Of a stretch of 24,627 nt of DNA, positions 1 through 8,597 are shown in pieces. How positions within the stretch are numbered: the stretch's first letter is position 1; the number at the start of each line of letters is the position of its first letter. The notes beneath the pieces were generated by a model. It ran no database searches and had not been told where the DNA came from. It saw nothing but the letters and a program-made list of their open reading frames with translations. The DNA comes from Candidatus Rifleibacteriota bacterium (GTDB taxonomy: Bacteria; Riflebacteria; Ozemobacteria; Ozemobacterales; Ozemobacteraceae), in the NCBI GenBank assembly GCA_022704885.1, contig JAKJFO010000020.1:1-24627 (forward strand), given 5' to 3'. Made by a program: the position numbers and the translations under genes.

Positions 1-1983
1 CGCTTCGAAAATCGGGGCGCCTGAGGCCGTGTAATCCTGCATGAAAACGCGGCTGCCGGTTACCAGCGCCTGATTGCCAAGTTTGACGAGAGTTGGAAAA
101 TCCCGGGTCAGCTCTGGTATCGATTCTGGCCGAGCACCGATATACTGGTCGTTGCCGAAGATTACAAAAAGCGGGTTGTTTTTGTCTGTTCGCAATTTCG
201 CCTCGGGAAACTGGTCTCTTATGCCTGATGATTCAAATATCCAGGTCAGAATTATCGTTTTCTTACCCTGCAGCGTAATCGGTACTGTCAGCATGGCATT
301 GGTATCCATAAAAGATTTCTGCCAGACGAGAGTGCCAAAATCTTCGCGAATCTGATAATAGGTTCTGTCGCCGAACATGTTCAAAAAAAAGCTGTCGAGC
401 AGTTCAGCCTTAAGGGTGTCGAATTCGATATCATTTTTCGGCCCGACTGCTGCCTGCGCTTCCGTTTCAGGATTTTCGCGCTTCATATAGGCTCGATAAC
501 GGTTGATGAACATTTCTTCGGCGACCGGATTACGTCCTTTGGTAAATCGGTAATCATTGGTTTCGCGGTCATAGATAACTGAAAAAAACGGCTGGCTCTC
601 ATCATAAACCCATACATTCGAGAAAAATGGTCTGCCGTTCAGCTGGTAACTTTTGCGCACGGTTTGCAGAACCAGCTCATTGATCGATGTGGTGACCGGT
701 AACCCGGTATAAGCTGCCAGCTTTTCGATAGAATCGAGGCTGCGGGCATAATTCACCGCATCGCGAAAATTTGCCAGAGTCTCTATGTCGAGGCTGACCA
801 GTTCTTCAGCAAGTTCTTCGACTGCGCGGTTCTTTTCTTTTCTGAAATTTGCAGCAACATATTCGTTGGCCAGGTAGGTTGAACTCAGCAGTGGCAGCAT
901 AGTTACCAGAATAAAAATCGCGAGAATGAACATCATTATCGAGATGTCACCACCACGTTCAAAAACGATGCTTTCGACAAAGACCTTGAAGACGAAGCAG
1001 CCGATAATGCCAAAAAATATTGTCAACAGCAACATGCCCGGGTTTTTTGGCAGGGGTGGGACTTCAGCTGCGATTATCGTTCGGTGTGGTTTCTGAGGAT
1101 CCCTGCTGCTGATCAGCAGCAGGTAATTTCGCCAGCGCAGAAGCCCGCCACGCTCGCCGGCATTGATAATCAGCCGCGGCAGGCTTTTCAGCAAAATTTT
1201 TCTGTCGGCAAAGTAGCTCGAAGCCATGATTCTGTCTGCATTATGATTGTTCAAAAAAGCAAGCCCCATGTTCTGGTTCTGCCAGTTGTCGATTTTCTGC
1301 CGGGCTCTGGCATCTGTGTCGAAATGTGTGAGATCGGTAATGAAGTTCATGATAAAGGCTGAGCGCAGTCGCAGAAGCATAAAAAGGCGATATGAGCCGG
1401 GTTCTCTTATAATCACGCGTTGAATTTTGTCGCCGTCACCATCTTCGTAGAGAATATCATTGTTGAAATATATTTTGAGCTCGTTTTTGATCAGCTCTGA
1501 TACTTTCTGCTGGGGCGCCTGACGCAGTTCTGCCGAGTCGCGGTTCTGCTGCATCCGGCGAAGAAATTTCAGGAAGGAAGCGAGCAGGCTTTCGGAACTG
1601 GCCTTTCCACTTTTTACCGAGAATTCATGATCCTGATTGTTCTGGCGGTATATCAGGGCACTTTCGCCGTCAGAGTGTATCTTTGTGGTTTCATACATCA
1701 GGCTTTTGAGAAAGTCCAGAAGCTCCTCTCCGACTTCATTTTGTATGCGGGTCCAGGTTTCCTGGCGCGTTCGCCGCAGTGCCATGAAAAGTTTACGATA
1801 AATTTCGATGACAGGATTGATCAGGATGTCCTGCCGCTGTAGTTCCTGCTGCATGCGATGCAGTAGTTGCTTTTCGTTTTCGGCGCGCATGGTGCCGGCC
1901 GAAGTGTGCATTGAATAGTAGATGACCAGAGCCGGTGCCGAGAGGAATATTGCTGCAAGTATTACCAGAAGAGCTTTTTTCAT
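1..1983 (-). CDS. Partial large membrane sensor protein, probable partner of the upstream cyclase
   Basis: The minus-strand frame is open from the ATG at 1983 to the window edge: 661 codons are visible and the C-terminus is missing. Visible layout: N-terminal TM about residues 4-23, ectodomain about 24-315 starting with a heptad-like helical stretch, two TM helices about 316-335 and 347-368, then a second ectodomain from about 369 to beyond the edge. This matches the order in the 988-residue protein just upstream and in both halves of the 1991-residue cyclase at 16241-22216, where the next elements are TM, HAMP and a class III cyclase domain. I infer the same ending here, but it cannot be seen. 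The ATG overlaps the upstream stop as ATGA (1983-1980), so translation is probably coupled. A GGAG lies 10 nt upstream. No ectodomain family was recognised. Alternative: a sensor with a different output domain. Confidence 0.85.
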   Translation of the reverse strand, partial: MKKALLVILAAIFLSAPALVIYYSMHTSAGTMRAENEKQLLHRMQQELQRQDILINPVIEIYRKLFMALRRTRQETWTRIQNEVGEELLDFLKSLMYETTKIHSDGESALIYRQNNQDHEFSVKSGKASSESLLASFLKFLRRMQQNRDSAELRQAPQQKVSELIKNELKIYFNNDILYEDGDGDKIQRVIIREPGSYRLFMLLRLRSAFIMNFITDLTHFDTDARARQKIDNWQNQNMGLAFLNNHNADRIMASSYFADRKILLKSLPRLIINAGERGGLLRWRNYLLLISSRDPQKPHRTIIAAEVPPLPKNPGMLLLTIFFGIIGCFVFKVFVESIVFERGGDISIMMFILAIFILVTMLPLLSSTYLANEYVAANFRKEKNRAVEELAEELVSLDIETLANFRDAVNYARSLDSIEKLAAYTGLPVTTSINELVLQTVRKSYQLNGRPFFSNVWVYDESQPFFSVIYDRETNDYRFTKGRNPVAEEMFINRYRAYMKRENPETEAQAAVGPKNDIEFDTLKAELLDSFFLNMFGDRTYYQIREDFGTLVWQKSFMDTNAMLTVPITLQGKKTIILTWIFESSGIRDQFPEAKLRTDKNNPLFVIFGNDQYIGARPESIPELTRDFPTLVKLGNQALVTGSRVFMQDYTASGAPIFEA

Positions 1984-4946
1984 TGTCTGGTATCTCCGCT
2001 GACGAGTTCATAAAAATCTGCAGCTGCAAGAGGAGCACAGAGAAAACCGCATTTCATGGCGGCATCGGTTAAGTCAGGCGTCAGCACGATGCGGGTGTGG
2101 CGCCCCTGCTTGCTGAGCTGCTCAAGATGCTCGGCATCTGCTTTTGCTCTGCCGATGATGCAGAACTCTGAACGTGTCGGTGTAACCAGAGCTCCGGCAA
2201 TTATCTGCCCGTATGCCAGGCCTATGCCAAAATCGTAGGCAAACTTATTTTGATCTGCTCTGGTTTTGATAATCGCCTGGTGCGCCTGGTGCATGGCAAA
2301 AGCGGCTGAAATAGCTTTTTGTTTGCTGTCCTGTGGCTGCTGATCGGGAAAAAACGCGACAATCGCATCGCCGATAAACTGTTCAACCTGTCCGTCGAAT
2401 TTTTGTATCAGGGCTGACATTGTTTCCAGATGCTCGTTCAGCATGCTGGCGATTGATCCGGGTGGATTTTCTTCTGAAAGAGTGGTAAAGCTTCTGATGT
2501 CAGAAAACAGCACCGATCCATTGATAGTGCGTGCTTTTTGGCTTTCTTCGAGCGACAGGTTTTCGGCGAGGCTTTGTTCAAAAGTGGTCGATACGAACTT
2601 GCCCAGTCTCAGCCGGCGCTTGAAGCCTTCCAGCATCTGATTGATCGAACCTGCAAGTTGCCCAATCTCGTCTCCTCTTACGAATTCCAGGTCCTGTTCG
2701 AGATCACCCCGGCTGATGGCCTGCAGCGTCAGATTGATCGCTCCGAGAGGAGACAGCATGTATGATGCTGCAAAAGAGGCCATTACATACATCAGACAAA
2801 TCAGCAGAACTGAAATGCAGACCAGCGCCAGGCGTTTGAGATTGCGTTCGCGATTTATTCCGGCCAGTGAAACCACACAGCCACAGGCATATCTGGCGTT
2901 GTTGAGTGGCGAATAAATATATGTATGATCGCGGGTGCTGAAATATTTCTCATACAGTGAGGTACGGCATCTGGTAATAAAATCCATCGCATTTCTGCCG
3001 ATACGGCTGTTGAGAACATTCATTTTTTTGAAAGGGAATATGGTGAATTCTGAGTTCGGCAGCTCCTCGGCGGCAAGAAAAAGGTTCGTCTCTGAGACAT
3101 TGAGTGAGTCGAGTTCTCGCGCCAGAAAATTTCTGAACAGCTTTTCTGAATTCACGGTGAAACCTGCATAGCTTTTTATTCTGCCGCCCTCTGAAAAGAC
3201 GACGGTGAAAAAATAGTTGGCGCTCTGGTCGCCAAACTTTATGGCAATTTCCTTTTCGTAGGAATACATGAAGATTTCTTCGAGAAACGTCCTGTGAAAG
3301 CTTTTGAGAATTGTATGGAAATTTTTTTGCGATGCGTCGAGATTTACGTCTGGCAGGTTCCAGAGCTCGGCATATCTTTGGTTGATCTTGTATATAGCAG
3401 GCCCGAAGAGATCCATTACGGTTTTTGCGTTTTTGTAGATGCGCTGATCCTGCATTGCCAGTTCAGACATGCCACCAGGTACAAAAACATAAAGGAAATC
3501 GAGGGCCAGTTCCATTTTTTCGAGGCGGTGTCGCAGCAGTTCATAGGCCTTTTCAGCATCTTCACGGCGGTTGCTGGTAAGCAGGCGATGCAGGCCCAGA
3601 TCATTGATTCCCTCAGAAATGTTGTAGCCGAAAAGACTTTTGAGATTATCGCTTTTTTCGCTGATGCGTGCCAGTTTTTCTGTGCTTTCACGCCGAAGTT
3701 CAATGAGCGAAGTGGCGTAAGAGGCTTCGATCAAGCCATGCGCCAGGGCCGCCATCAGGAGGATCGGCATTATTCCTGAAAGCACGAAAAGAACCCGGAA
3801 GGCGACCGCAAGCGGCAGTCCGGCCCGCCCGGTTTTATGATAGAAATAGAGAAAAATCAGCAGCCAGATGGCGAGCGTGCACGACATTCCGGTGAGAATT
3901 CCGGCTTCGCGAGGTCTAAGGGTTGCTGGTTTGCGGGATAAGACGATGATGTCATAAGGCACGTCAAGAGCGGCCATGTCGTGTACGAAAAGATGCTCGT
4001 CGATTTCGTTCAACTGTTTCAAAGACCCGTTTGCCTGGCTGGCTTGCGCCTGCTTCTGCATTTTTGCCAGCAGACCGGCAAGCGAGTCCCGATATTCTGC
4101 TGCATTGGCAAGCTGGGCAGGCACAATTACGGGCAGTTTGTATGCCAGTTCTTTGACCGGCATGAAAGCTACCGCAAAACGCCTTTTCGAATCTTTGAAA
4201 GTCTTGTCTGCGATATGGCTCAGAGCGAATCTGAGATCGGCAACCCGTTCTGCTGGAATGAGACTGACCAGGGCGGCAAAGGGTTTGTCGTCATGGCGGT
4301 ATTGCCGCCAGTAAATGAAATAGTTTCTGCCCTGGAAGACCACAGGAGTAAGCTCGCCTTCGCGGTTACGACCCAGCTGCATCGGAGCGGCATGCTCGCC
4401 AAGCACACTTTTAACGAATTTTTCGCTGTTATTGATCTGGCTAAGAGTCAGGTCAGGGTTATTGGCGAATTCAAGAAGCTTTACGGTAAGCATTTCAAAT
4501 GCCCGCCGGTTCGAGTTTTCAAACAGTTGCCCGAACAGAGCGGCAGGTCGGCCGTTGCGCAGCGAAAAAGCCCATGTCTTGCATTGTTTATCGATAAAGC
4601 CTTCGGGGAAGTGCCTCTGTATTGCGTTGTGAAGCAAATCTGCCGAAAAAGAAGCCGGTCCGCAGCTCTCTATTTCTCTTGCCATTATGGTTCCATAATA
4701 GGTGAACTGGCTGGCAAAGGTCAGATTCGAGTGCACCGAGGCAAGAGTCAGTTCGGCCCTCTCTTTGATCATCTCGCGGTTGTTTCTCTGCTCATGCTGT
4801 TGCAGATAATCATAAAACACCAGCGTGGCATAAACCATCGCCAGGCTTAGCAGGACCGGACTCAGCAGGCCAAAGGCATATCTGTAGAAAGTCTGCAGTT
4901 TTTCTGAACCCTTGTTCAAAGTCTTTCTCTCATTTTTGCTGGGCAT
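1980..4946 (-). CDS. Membrane class III nucleotide cyclase-like protein, degenerate C1-type catalytic domain
   Basis: The 988-residue product has TM1 about 24-48, ectodomain 49-348, TM2 349-369, TM3 377-402, ectodomain 403-703, TM4 704-728, HAMP about 729-780 (with RGD and DEIGQL) and a class III cyclase domain 810-985. The cyclase domain keeps the two metal-binding Asp, D816 in FSDIRSF and D860 in FIGDAI. The base-selecting Lys is Q856, the base-selecting Asp is R933, and the transition-state Asn and Arg are A936 and H940. In this family a site forms between two subunits, so a homodimer should be inactive, while a partner supplying Lys/Asp/Asn/Arg could complete it. The coupled downstream gene is the natural candidate. 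The ATG at 4946 directly abuts a TGTTATAAT -10, so a transcript from that promoter would begin inside the frame; TTG at 4919 (codon 10), behind the purine run GAGAGAAAG, is an alternative start. Confidence 0.9.
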   Translation of the reverse strand: MPSKNERKTLNKGSEKLQTFYRYAFGLLSPVLLSLAMVYATLVFYDYLQQHEQRNNREMIKERAELTLASVHSNLTFASQFTYYGTIMAREIESCGPASFSADLLHNAIQRHFPEGFIDKQCKTWAFSLRNGRPAALFGQLFENSNRRAFEMLTVKLLEFANNPDLTLSQINNSEKFVKSVLGEHAAPMQLGRNREGELTPVVFQGRNYFIYWRQYRHDDKPFAALVSLIPAERVADLRFALSHIADKTFKDSKRRFAVAFMPVKELAYKLPVIVPAQLANAAEYRDSLAGLLAKMQKQAQASQANGSLKQLNEIDEHLFVHDMAALDVPYDIIVLSRKPATLRPREAGILTGMSCTLAIWLLIFLYFYHKTGRAGLPLAVAFRVLFVLSGIMPILLMAALAHGLIEASYATSLIELRRESTEKLARISEKSDNLKSLFGYNISEGINDLGLHRLLTSNRREDAEKAYELLRHRLEKMELALDFLYVFVPGGMSELAMQDQRIYKNAKTVMDLFGPAIYKINQRYAELWNLPDVNLDASQKNFHTILKSFHRTFLEEIFMYSYEKEIAIKFGDQSANYFFTVVFSEGGRIKSYAGFTVNSEKLFRNFLARELDSLNVSETNLFLAAEELPNSEFTIFPFKKMNVLNSRIGRNAMDFITRCRTSLYEKYFSTRDHTYIYSPLNNARYACGCVVSLAGINRERNLKRLALVCISVLLICLMYVMASFAASYMLSPLGAINLTLQAISRGDLEQDLEFVRGDEIGQLAGSINQMLEGFKRRLRLGKFVSTTFEQSLAENLSLEESQKARTINGSVLFSDIRSFTTLSEENPPGSIASMLNEHLETMSALIQKFDGQVEQFIGDAIVAFFPDQQPQDSKQKAISAAFAMHQAHQAIIKTRADQNKFAYDFGIGLAYGQIIAGALVTPTRSEFCIIGRAKADAEHLEQLSKQGRHTRIVLTPDLTDAAMKCGFLCAPLAAADFYELVSGDTRQ

Positions 4947-4955
4947 ATTATAACA
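4947..4955 (-). promoter_or_regulatory. Extended -10 promoter element for the 988-residue cyclase gene
   Basis: The minus strand reads TGTTATAAT, a perfect extended -10, ending immediately before the ATG at 4946. No convincing -35 lies at 16-18 nt. The identical nine bases occur before ltrA (24615-24623). Transcription would start near 4940, downstream of the first ATG. Confidence 0.55.
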
Positions 4956-4992
4956 GATTCAGTCTGTCAGGCTATATAAATCGCCACAGCAG

Positions 4993-5047
4993 TTGCCGCA
5001 ACATTATATTTGCAAAATATCGCTTTTTCTTTGCCAAAATGCGGCAA
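4993..5047. repeat. 8-bp inverted repeat in the divergent cyclase/dnaE promoter region
   Basis: TTGCCGCA at 4993-5000 and its exact reverse complement TGCGGCAA at 5040-5047 are separated by 39 bp. The right arm lies between the -35 and -10 of the dnaE promoter. A second nested pair, TTGCC at 5031 and GGCAA at 5043, overlaps the -35. This is a candidate operator for a regulator acting on both divergent genes; chance cannot be excluded for arms this short. Confidence 0.4.
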
Positions 5048-5058
5048 ATTGATATAAT
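5031..5058 (+). promoter_or_regulatory. dnaE promoter, near-leaderless
   Basis: TTGCCA (5031-5036), a 16-nt spacer, then TATAAT (5053-5058) preceded by TGA, giving an extended -10. Start of transcription is expected at about 5065-5067, and the dnaE ATG is at 5068 with no Shine-Dalgarno sequence, so the mRNA is probably leaderless or nearly so. Confidence 0.65.
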
Positions 5059-5067
5059 CATGTTGCC

Positions 5068-8000
5068 ATGTACCATACCAATTTCGTTCATCTTCATGTA
5101 CACAGTCATTACAGTCTGCTCGACGGCGCCGCGCCGATCAAGGGCATCATCGATGCCGCCAGGCGTTTTCGCATGCCGGCCATTGCCATTACCGACCACG
5201 GCAACATGTTCGGAGCGATCGAGCTGTACCAGTATGCATTGAAGCGTGGAGTTAAACCGATCATCGGTTACGAAGCCTACCTGACCAACGGTTCGCACAA
5301 GGACCGCACGCGCGAACGCTCGCCCTATCACATTGTTCTGCTGGCGCGTAACCTCGAAGGCTACAAGAATCTGGTCAAACTCTCGACGATCGGTTTTACC
5401 GACGGCTTTTACTACAAGCCGCGCATTGATTTTGAGCTGCTGGAAAAGTACAGCGAAGGCGTTATTGCTTTAAGTGCATGTCTTGCCGGTGAAGTCGCCC
5501 AGGAGCTGCTCAAGGAAGACCGCGAAGCGGCGAAGGCGGCAATCAGGCGATATCAGAAGATATTCGGCCCTGAAAATTTTTATGTAGAAATTCAGGATCA
5601 TGGCATAGCTGACCAGCAGAAGATTCTCGATGCCCTCGTCGAGGTTGCCCGGTCATGCGATGCACCAATAGTAGCAAGCAACGACAGCCATTACGTTAAA
5701 CCCGAAGACTGGGAAGCCCAGGATGCGTTGCTCTGCCTCAACACCAATGCCAAGATTGATGATCCCAAGCGCTACCGCTTCGAAACGCACGAATTTTATC
5801 TGAAGTCACCGCAGGAAATGAGCGATATTTTCGCGAAATATCCTGAAGCCATCTCAAATACGCTGCGTATCGCTGAACGCTGCAACGTGCAGCTCACTCT
5901 CGGCAAGTCGATTCTGCCCAATTTTCCGATTCCCGAAGGTAAAACCTCAGAGAGCTATCTGACTGAGCTTTGTTTCGAAGGTCTTAAACAGCGTTATGGC
6001 AGCGAAACTCCCGATGAGGTTATCTCGAAGCGGCTTGAATACGAACTTTCGGTCATCAAGCGCATGGGGTTCTGCGACTACTTTCTCATCGTCTGGGACT
6101 TCATCAAAGCCGCCCGCGAAATGGGTGTACCGGTCGGTCCGGGCCGAGGTTCGGCTGCCGGAAGTATCGTTGCCTATCTGCTGCGGATTACCGATATCGA
6201 CCCGATCAGATATGGTCTGCTGTTCGAACGCTTTCTCAACCCTGAGCGCATCAGCATGCCCGATATCGATGTTGACTTCAGCGATGACGGGCGCCCGCGG
6301 GTAATCGACTATGTAGTCGAAAAATATGGTCGCAATCGAGTTTCGTCGATCATTACCTTTAACTTCATTCTGGCCAAAATGGCGATACGCGACATTGGCC
6401 GCGTCATGGGCATGGAACTCTCAGAGGTCGATCGTATCGCCAAAATGGTGCCCGAGAAGCCAGGCACGCATCTTAAAAAGGCGATTTACGAAACCCCCGA
6501 ACTCAAAGAACTAATCGAGAACGGCAGTCAGCAGCAGAAAAAACTGCTGCGCATCGCCGAAACCGTCGACGGGCTGGTCAGGCACACCGGCGTGCATGCC
6601 TGCGGCATCGTTATCTCGCACCAGGACCTGATGGACATCGTTCCTCTCTACTACGATAAAAACGAAGAACTGATGACCCAGTATGAGAAGAATGCCATCG
6701 AGAGCATCGGTTTGCTGAAGATGGACTTTCTCGGTCTCAAGACGCTGACCATTCTTCAGCGTGCCCTCGAAAACATCAAAAAGTCGCAGGGTCGCGATGT
6801 CGATATCGAACATCTGACATTCGATGATGCCAAAACTTACGAACTGCTGCAGCAGGCGCTGACTCTCGGGGTGTTCCAGCTTGAATCGGCGGGCATGCGC
6901 AATCTGATTGCGCGCCTCAAGCCATCGGTATTCGAAGACATCATAGCTCTGCTGGCGATGTACCGGCCCGGCCCGTTGAGTTCGGGCATGGTCGATGATT
7001 TTGTCGAACGCAAACACGGGCGCAAGTCGCTCGATTACCCACACCCTGATCTCGAACCGGTGCTGCGCGATACCTACGGCGTGTTCCTTTATCAGGAGCA
7101 GGTCATGCAGACCGCCAATGTGCTGGCTAATTTTACCATGGCTCAAGCAGATGCTTTGCGCAAGGCGATGGGCAAAAAAATCGCCGAAGTCATGGAAAAG
7201 ATGGGTAAGCTGTTCGTCAAAGGCGCGGTCGAGCGCGGCGTGCCAGAAGAAAAGGCTCAGGAGATTTTCGATTTGATGGCGGGTTTTGCTGAATATGGCT
7301 TCAACAAGTCACACTCGGCAGCCTATGCGGTGGTTACTTATCGCACCGCCTATCTCAAGGCTCATTACCCGGTCGAATTCATGGCGGCCGTGCTTTCTTC
7401 AGAAATCAACGACACTGACAAAATTGCTGAATACGTTGATGAATGCCGCACTATGGGCATCGACATTTTGCCGCCGGATATCAATATTTCAGAGGGCCTG
7501 TTCACGGTTGATAACGGCAGAATCCGTTTTGGCATGAGCGGTATCAAAGGTGTCGGGGCCGGCGCCGTCGAGTCGATCGTGCAGCAGCGCGAAAAAGACG
7601 GGCCCTATAAGTCGCTGGGTGACCTGACCCGGCGCGTCAACACCGGTCAGGTGAACAGCCGCGTTATCGACGCGCTGATCAAGGCCGGTGCCATGGAATC
7701 TTTCGGTCTCAAAAAGAGTCAGCTGATCGCCATGGCCAGTGAGGCGCTCAAATCGGGCCAGTCGGTACAGAAGAGCCGCAATGCCGGCCAGATAACCTTC
7801 TTCGATGTGTTCGGTGAAGAAGCCGAGGGAATGGGTGATATCGAGTTGACGCCGCCAGATATCCCTGAACTGACCGAAAAAGAGCTGCTGACAGCCGAAA
7901 AAGAAGTTTTTGGCTTCTATCTGACCGGCGACCCGTTCAACGCGGTGGCGCCGCTGGGCCGCGTGTTTTCGACGCATACGCTCAGCAGCATAGTCGAGGC

Positions 8001-8577
8001 CGGTGAAGGCAAAATCTGCCGCATTGCCGGTATTCTTACGGCCTACAAGCGCCATATCACCAAAAAAGGCGATTACATGGCCTTTCTGACCATTGAAGCC
8101 GATAATGCTGCTCTCGATGTAACGCTTTTTCCGAGATCATATCAGGATTATCATCATCTTCTCAAAATCGATGAACCCCTGTTTATGGTCGTTCAGACCC
8201 AGCTCGTCGATGGCACGGTCAAGGTAAATGCCGAAAAAATACTGACAGTCGATGACTTCAACGAAGAAGGATTCTCGAAGATAACTTTTATCGTGCCGCA
8301 ATCGGCAGCCGATCGTGAAAACTATCAGAAACTGCTGGGAGTTTTACAAAAAAGCCCGGGCAGTACGCCTTTCATGATCAGGATTCTTTCGCGGGAAGGC
8401 CCGAAGATCCTGCTTAAGCCGCCGGCGCGGTTTCGCATCAATCTGAATGCGAATCTCATCAAAGCCTGGGAAAAAATCTGCGGGCGCAATTCGATCAAAA
8501 TTGAATTTCCGCTGATAGAAGTGGCCAGTCGAAACAATTATCGTCAGAAAAAAAGTTTTAGAGCTGCAGAAGGTTAA
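5068..8577 (+). CDS. dnaE: DNA polymerase III subunit alpha (DnaE)
   Basis: Catalytic subunit of the replicative DNA polymerase, 1169 residues (E. coli DnaE has 1160). The N-terminal PHP domain opens with FVHLHVHSHYSLLDG, and residues at all nine expected metal-ligand positions are present: H10, H12, D19, H44, E69, H88, C138, D206, H208. This suggests an active PHP 3'-5' exonuclease, unlike E. coli. Polymerase catalytic Asp are D399 and D401 in PDIDVDF and D553 in KMDFLGL. The fingers region contains MYRPGPL and FNKSHSAAYA. A beta-clamp binding motif QITFF lies at 908-912, followed by a C-terminal OB fold with RIAGILTAYKRHITKKG. The ATG at 5068 is the only reasonable start, as PHP begins within a few residues; it has no Shine-Dalgarno and sits 9 nt after the -10. 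It is first in a run of five co-directional genes. Confidence 0.98.
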   Translation: MYHTNFVHLHVHSHYSLLDGAAPIKGIIDAARRFRMPAIAITDHGNMFGAIELYQYALKRGVKPIIGYEAYLTNGSHKDRTRERSPYHIVLLARNLEGYKNLVKLSTIGFTDGFYYKPRIDFELLEKYSEGVIALSACLAGEVAQELLKEDREAAKAAIRRYQKIFGPENFYVEIQDHGIADQQKILDALVEVARSCDAPIVASNDSHYVKPEDWEAQDALLCLNTNAKIDDPKRYRFETHEFYLKSPQEMSDIFAKYPEAISNTLRIAERCNVQLTLGKSILPNFPIPEGKTSESYLTELCFEGLKQRYGSETPDEVISKRLEYELSVIKRMGFCDYFLIVWDFIKAAREMGVPVGPGRGSAAGSIVAYLLRITDIDPIRYGLLFERFLNPERISMPDIDVDFSDDGRPRVIDYVVEKYGRNRVSSIITFNFILAKMAIRDIGRVMGMELSEVDRIAKMVPEKPGTHLKKAIYETPELKELIENGSQQQKKLLRIAETVDGLVRHTGVHACGIVISHQDLMDIVPLYYDKNEELMTQYEKNAIESIGLLKMDFLGLKTLTILQRALENIKKSQGRDVDIEHLTFDDAKTYELLQQALTLGVFQLESAGMRNLIARLKPSVFEDIIALLAMYRPGPLSSGMVDDFVERKHGRKSLDYPHPDLEPVLRDTYGVFLYQEQVMQTANVLANFTMAQADALRKAMGKKIAEVMEKMGKLFVKGAVERGVPEEKAQEIFDLMAGFAEYGFNKSHSAAYAVVTYRTAYLKAHYPVEFMAAVLSSEINDTDKIAEYVDECRTMGIDILPPDINISEGLFTVDNGRIRFGMSGIKGVGAGAVESIVQQREKDGPYKSLGDLTRRVNTGQVNSRVIDALIKAGAMESFGLKKSQLIAMASEALKSGQSVQKSRNAGQITFFDVFGEEAEGMGDIELTPPDIPELTEKELLTAEKEVFGFYLTGDPFNAVAPLGRVFSTHTLSSIVEAGEGKICRIAGILTAYKRHITKKGDYMAFLTIEADNAALDVTLFPRSYQDYHHLLKIDEPLFMVVQTQLVDGTVKVNAEKILTVDDFNEEGFSKITFIVPQSAADRENYQKLLGVLQKSPGSTPFMIRILSREGPKILLKPPARFRINLNANLIKAWEKICGRNSIKIEFPLIEVASRNNYRQKKSFRAAEG

Positions 8578-8597
8578 TTCAAGAGGAAATGAATAGA

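Noticed and set aside
3981..4850. 289-codon open frame on the plus strand
   Set aside because: It lies wholly antisense to the 988-residue cyclase gene, has no recognisable domain and no convincing start context.
6511..7146. 211-codon minus-strand frame inside dnaE
   Set aside because: The DnaE catalytic region is read on the opposite strand and is unmistakable.
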